Shown: piece by piece, positions 60,095 through 64,000 of the stretch
Layout of the letters: the number at the start of each line of letters is the position of its first letter
Position numbering within the stretch: position 1 is the first letter of the stretch
From: Allium sativum
Taxonomy: Eukaryota; Streptophyta; Magnoliopsida; Asparagales; Amaryllidaceae
Direction of reading: 5' to 3'
Assembly (NCBI GenBank): GCA_030737875.1
Contig: CM060912.1
Coordinates: 879,369,199 to 879,433,198, forward strand
Length of the DNA: 64,000 bases
Translations under genes and position numbers: made by a program
The notes under the pieces: model-generated
Told to the model about the DNA's origin: nothing
Database searches by the model: none
Seen by the model: the letters and a program-made list of their open reading frames with translations, nothing else

Positions 60095-61709
60095 CAAGCT
60101 CAGGTAACAACTCACTGCTAAAGATCTATCTCAGCCTGCTATCATCTGATCATTGGTGACTCACTACTGAAGATCTAAGTCTCATCTAACTATCGTTAAA
60201 CCAAAGACGACTCACTACTGAAGAGCTTATCCTAGCCCACTATTGTTACCAACAATCTCTCACTACCACCAGTATTCCATATCCTCCTAGCAATTGAACT
60301 TCTAAACTTAAATATTCAATCTAGTTAAGTTCATCAATCAATCATCAAGAAAACAATTTAGCAGCCATGCAAAAATGACTTGATGAATTTTAAGTTTTGA
60401 CGAACCATATATTCTTCCAAGTATAGATTAGTTATGCTATAACATTTCCCTGCCTCGAGGTCTGACATTAATCGCTATGGATGCTATAGTCACCTATAGT
60501 ATTAAGCTCTAGCGACCAAACACGGGATTTACAAACATGTATAATCTAACTAATCCCTCAACACGGTAAGTCACAATCAAGAGAGACAAATTAATTCACG
60601 AGTCACAATCTTATCCAATTATCGAATCGTAAGATCAAATGGAACGAGGAAATCTCAAAGCCAAAATATTTCATCGCAAAGCCAAAATAAAACACATATG
60701 GAAATGCCATTAATGGAAACATACATCGAGTGATGACGTCGTTCGCTTCTCTTGCATCGAGAGAGCACTCAATTAAACAGAAACGATAATCAATACATAT
60801 GTCTCCATGATTTGTCTGGACAAAACATGATAAATTTCGATACTAGGTGCAAGCTCAAACATTGCAAGCTTATTCAATCAATTCCTCAAACTAACATTAA
60901 TTTAGAATGAAATAATCACCCTCCAAGTCAATCACTCAACCCAGCCCCAAATTCCAAACTTCGGAGTGACAAAAGAGAGGATAACCCAACTTCGATAACA
61001 CATCGAATCTGGTCATACTCTCTAATACAAACATATCGCCTAAATTGGAGAACTCCTCGTTGACTTCTAAGAAGTCAATACAAAACCCTTTCGAAAAGAA
61101 TCATGAACTAATCTCGAGCGAATCGATTTCGAGAACTCAAAACGATAAAGACTCTCAAACAATTCAGGCCCCATCTTGGAGTTTCTTAGGAGTAAACTCC
61201 TAATTCATTCAACTTTGACTGCAAGTCATCAAATAAAACCCTATGAGAACCCAAACAACTCTAAAACCACAATAGTCGATTAAGTTCTAAGGAATGGTAT
61301 ACCACATGGATTCATAAGCATCCACACAATGCGACATAGTTGACTCACTGCACCTGAGTGCCAAAACTAATTAGAAATATTACGGCATCCCAGATAATGG
61401 ATCGGTCCATTACTAAAAACATAAACTGTAAATCGAGGCTAGTATTTCTCGATTCTGCCAAACTCTCAACTCCAGAGATGGAGTAATTAGAAGCGTTCCT
61501 CGTTAACTAAATCGTCTTAGGTAAATGGTTAGAACGATCAGTCTGCAATAAAGAAAACTATTCTAATGATACTCATGTGCAAAACCACCTGTACTATATA
61601 TATGCTACTAATATATAGACTTTAAAACCAAAATATATACAAATACGTACTCTCTTATATATGATAACTCTCGAATTCAGTACTGGTTAAGTTAAACAAT
61701 GCAACCTAA
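60095..61709 (-). other. D interior, right part: non-coding, with 50-bp tandem repeats
   Basis: Three to four units of about 50 bp built on ACTCACTACTGAAGATCTA (60106-60260). The rest is anonymous; no gag was found next to the primer site, where an autonomous element would have it. Confidence 0.65.
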
Positions 61710-61721
61710 GCTCTGATACCA
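61710..61721 (-). other. Primer-binding site of element D (initiator tRNA-Met)
   Basis: Minus strand TGGTATCAGAGC, two bases from the LTR at 61724. Confidence 0.9.
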
Positions 61722-61723
61722 AA

Positions 61724-62303
61724 TGTGATGACCTGCTATACGGACCGGTGCTCATAACTAAAAATTTATGTTGTACAAGTAGCAGATCGATGTAAAGCAA
61801 TTGTCAAGAGAAATAGATAGTAGAAGAGAGGAGAAAAGAGAAAGAAAGGAAGGAAATAAAAGAGAAGAGAAAGGATATAACAAACATAAACACAATCATA
61901 GAACCTATCGCATTCCTCACAACGCATCAAATAACATATATAATCAAATCACAAATATAAAATAGGCAAGACGGTAATAACTATATTAACCGGAGAATTG
62001 GAGTATATATGCTCATAAAGTTATACAGGACAACAATATAGTTTCTACAAGTGATAAATAAACTCAAATAGTAAACTATCTCTACTAAGGATACATAACA
62101 CTGTCAAGTCTCCATAGTGTTATACAACGGACAAAAGTCTGATATGAGCGATAACAAATCTCAAAGTACTACAAAAGTCGTAATAATATATACAACACGG
62201 AAGGTTTGTAGAATCATACATGCCCTCCCTCTGCATCCACAAAGTTAGGACGTAACAATCAATACATGCTACACAGTGATAACATCATATAAATAGTATA
62301 ACA
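61724..62303 (-). repeat. 5' LTR of element D, proximal part
   Basis: TGTGATGACCTGC ... ATAACATCATATAAA; matches 10347-10671 plus 21620-22030. It preserves the empty site of E. After about 62303 similarity to the left copy is lost, by insertion, deletion or rearrangement. Confidence 0.82.
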
Positions 62304-63771
62304 AACGAGGAATTCAATGCCCGAATTTCGAAATTAATACATCCTATGCATTCACATGCCTAAACTTAAGTACCAAAAACCTTGAAAGTTACAAAAAATG
62401 TAGTTGAAGGGTGAGAAAGAAGAAAAAATGTTAGGATAGAAGAAGAAGATGAACACAAACACATCAGAATAGGAAAAGTTCGGAATCTCACAACAGAATG
62501 AATAAAATATAATATGCTAATACTCCTTATACAAGAGAAAAACTATATATATACATGAATAAATAATCAGAGTATACAACTAGATCATCCCACATAGTCA
62601 TAACAATCTGTCTGTACAATAGTTGATAAACACAACACACACAACGAAAATAAATTAATACATCAATTATGAGAATACGTCTTGACTCCAGCTCTTCTCC
62701 TACAGCTCCAAGCAAAACCAAAGCAAACCTAGAAAATACACACGATCTGAGTCGAGCACATTTTGAGGGAAAGCAAAAACACTTGGATTAGTCTGGAATA
62801 ATTATAGTGAGGAAACTTACATCATAAATAGCTTGCTTAATTTTTGAAAATATTTTTTCAAAAGAATGGAACTCTTATAAGACATGACTACACATAAACA
62901 TGGCACATGTTTTTCTCTTAAGATAACCAAATACTTTTATTATAAATCCAATGATATTATAATAATATCTAAATACAAATACTTATCAATCTAGCCGAAA
63001 TTGTTATATTAATTAAATTCCAGCATACTAGGTATACAACTAAAACCCTAATGGGCTCGTGTTGGAGTTTGGATTATGTACAATGACTTGACACTGGGGT
63101 ACCACTCGATATAACACCTCTCTAGATAAGCATACTGAGGTCGCAAGAACATCTTGCACCATTGCCAACACATAATCGGCATATCGCTTAACTTGATAAT
63201 ATCGAATATGTTATCGCCATGATTATGATCAGCAATTATATCGAAGCATAAATAATTAAAGGGTCGACCGTTCTATATTGGTGATAAACAAAGATAATGG
63301 GTGCAACCCACATAGCCCTGCTACATCCCCCTTGACTTTAGTCACTACTACCGATGAGACTAGGGGCTATGTTTTTACCTTTAACACATGGAACATTTCA
63401 TCCTTGAATGTCCATCGTCCTTCAGTGGCAATATACTGATAACATTCATCCATGCAAGTCGTTCAGGAGCAGAATGAACAAAAGGCATTACCTAGGATTA
63501 GTAGCAAGTAACCTTTGCACTCTCAATACTTTACTTTTTCAAAAGCATACCAGCAAATTCTAGTTTGAATGTAAAGTCGATTCCAAGTGGTTTGGGATCT
63601 AGTTCAAATCCTGGATTCCTCGAACCAACACGTTATAAGTTAAAAGGGAATATGTTAATATTCGGTTTTTTAACTATCAAATCACAATAGAACAGTTAAG
63701 TACATCAGCAACATAATCCCTTTTAATTAAAACATTCATTAATTCGCTTCATCGATTCCCCATATACTTAT
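62304..63771. other. Unassigned repeat-like sequence
   Basis: AT-rich, no protein motif; it does not resemble D's other LTR. The GTGTTGGAGTTTGG at 63059 and TACTACCGATGAGACTAGGG near 63345 have an LTR flavour but no boundary could be set. Confidence 0.35.
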
Positions 63772-64000
63772 TGTTGGAGAATGATGTTTTGATAACAACA
63801 ACCTTGTTTCAATATTAATTGATTATAAAATATATACAAACACCTCTATCTAGAATATATATATACACACATACACATATGCAGGATTTATATACAGGAA
63901 ATATTACTAAAGCCTATACGGTTTAAAGATGTTAGAGATTCAAAATTCAGAGATATTTCAAGACTCATGAGTATTCAAGATTTCAAGATAAATATAGTTA
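63772..64000 (+). repeat. Possible start of a Copia (Sirevirus-like) LTR
   Basis: TGTTGGAGAATGATGTTTTG resembles the start of Maximus/SIRE-type LTRs. The left flank CTTAT would be the target duplication. The rest is outside the window. Confidence 0.38.

Larger units (their letters stand above)
10347..62303 (-). mobile_element. Element D: non-autonomous (LARD-like) LTR retrotransposon, host of most insertions
   Basis: The left (3') LTR starts at 10347 (TGTGATGATCC) and ends at 56923 (GAGTTGTTACA), split by E, the CACTA element and F. The interior (56924-61723) has a polypurine tract and hairpin at the left and a tRNA-Met primer site at the right (61710-61721), but no gag or pol frame. The right (5') LTR starts at 61724 (TGTGATGACC) and matches the left copy up to about 62303. 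Reassembled LTR pieces sum to about 3.2 kb. The target duplication at the left would be GCCTT (10342-10346); the right end is off the window or rearranged. Confidence 0.8.

Overview
This 64 kb window looks like intergenic DNA from a large, repeat-rich flowering-plant genome. It is AT-rich and dominated by Ty3/Gypsy LTR retrotransposons of the chromovirus type (Tekay/Del-like: initiator-Met tRNA primer site, D,D35E integrase followed by a chromodomain-like tail). There is also a 21.5 kb CACTA (En/Spm) DNA transposon with 3-bp target duplications, giant solo LTRs and one solo Copia-type LTR. I see no intact host gene, tRNA, rRNA, CRISPR array or bacterial feature. The only recognisable host-gene sequence is a broken C-terminal fragment of an ERECTA-family receptor kinase inside the CACTA element. 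Species cannot be decided from the sequence. Layout, with my element letters: A (1-5491, +) is the 3' part of a Gypsy element with its 3' LTR; it lies inside C. C (5492-10346, -) is an old, decayed Gypsy element: RNase H, RT, protease, gag, primer site, then its 5' LTR. D (from 10347 past 61724, -) sits in C's LTR. D is a non-autonomous, LARD-like element with ~3.2 kb LTRs and a non-coding interior (56924-61723). D's left (3') LTR was later split by three insertions: Gypsy element E (10672-21614, -), the CACTA element (22708-44227) and Gypsy element F (44303-55177, +). The CACTA element was itself invaded by two homologous ~6.5 kb LTR-like blocks, I (24467-31041) and J (32621-39058), and carries the ERECTA-family fragment between them. 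D's interior was hit by a Copia-type LTR, now solo (59049-60089). A possible Copia/Sirevirus LTR starts at 63772. Target-site duplications read directly: F ATAGT, J AATCG, solo Copia LTR GGATA, CACTA GAA, E TTTAT/TTTAC (one mismatch; the empty site is visible in D's right LTR at 62036-62047). Relative order: C, then D in C, then E, CACTA and F in D's LTR, then I and J in CACTA. A entered C independently. All gag-pol reading frames carry stops or frameshifts, so no autonomous element is intact. F is the best preserved and, by LTR similarity, probably the youngest. The most interesting signals are structural. The three LTR families (A, E, F) carry a tandem pair of ~100-bp foldbacks whose stem sequences change in step. 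A, F, E and D share a hairpin just before the polypurine tract, with a base-compensated relic inside the CACTA element. A, E and F also share short upstream ORFs at the same place after the TATA box. A appears mosaic, with an F-like interior and an E-like U3. These are read by eye; no alignment or folding was computed.
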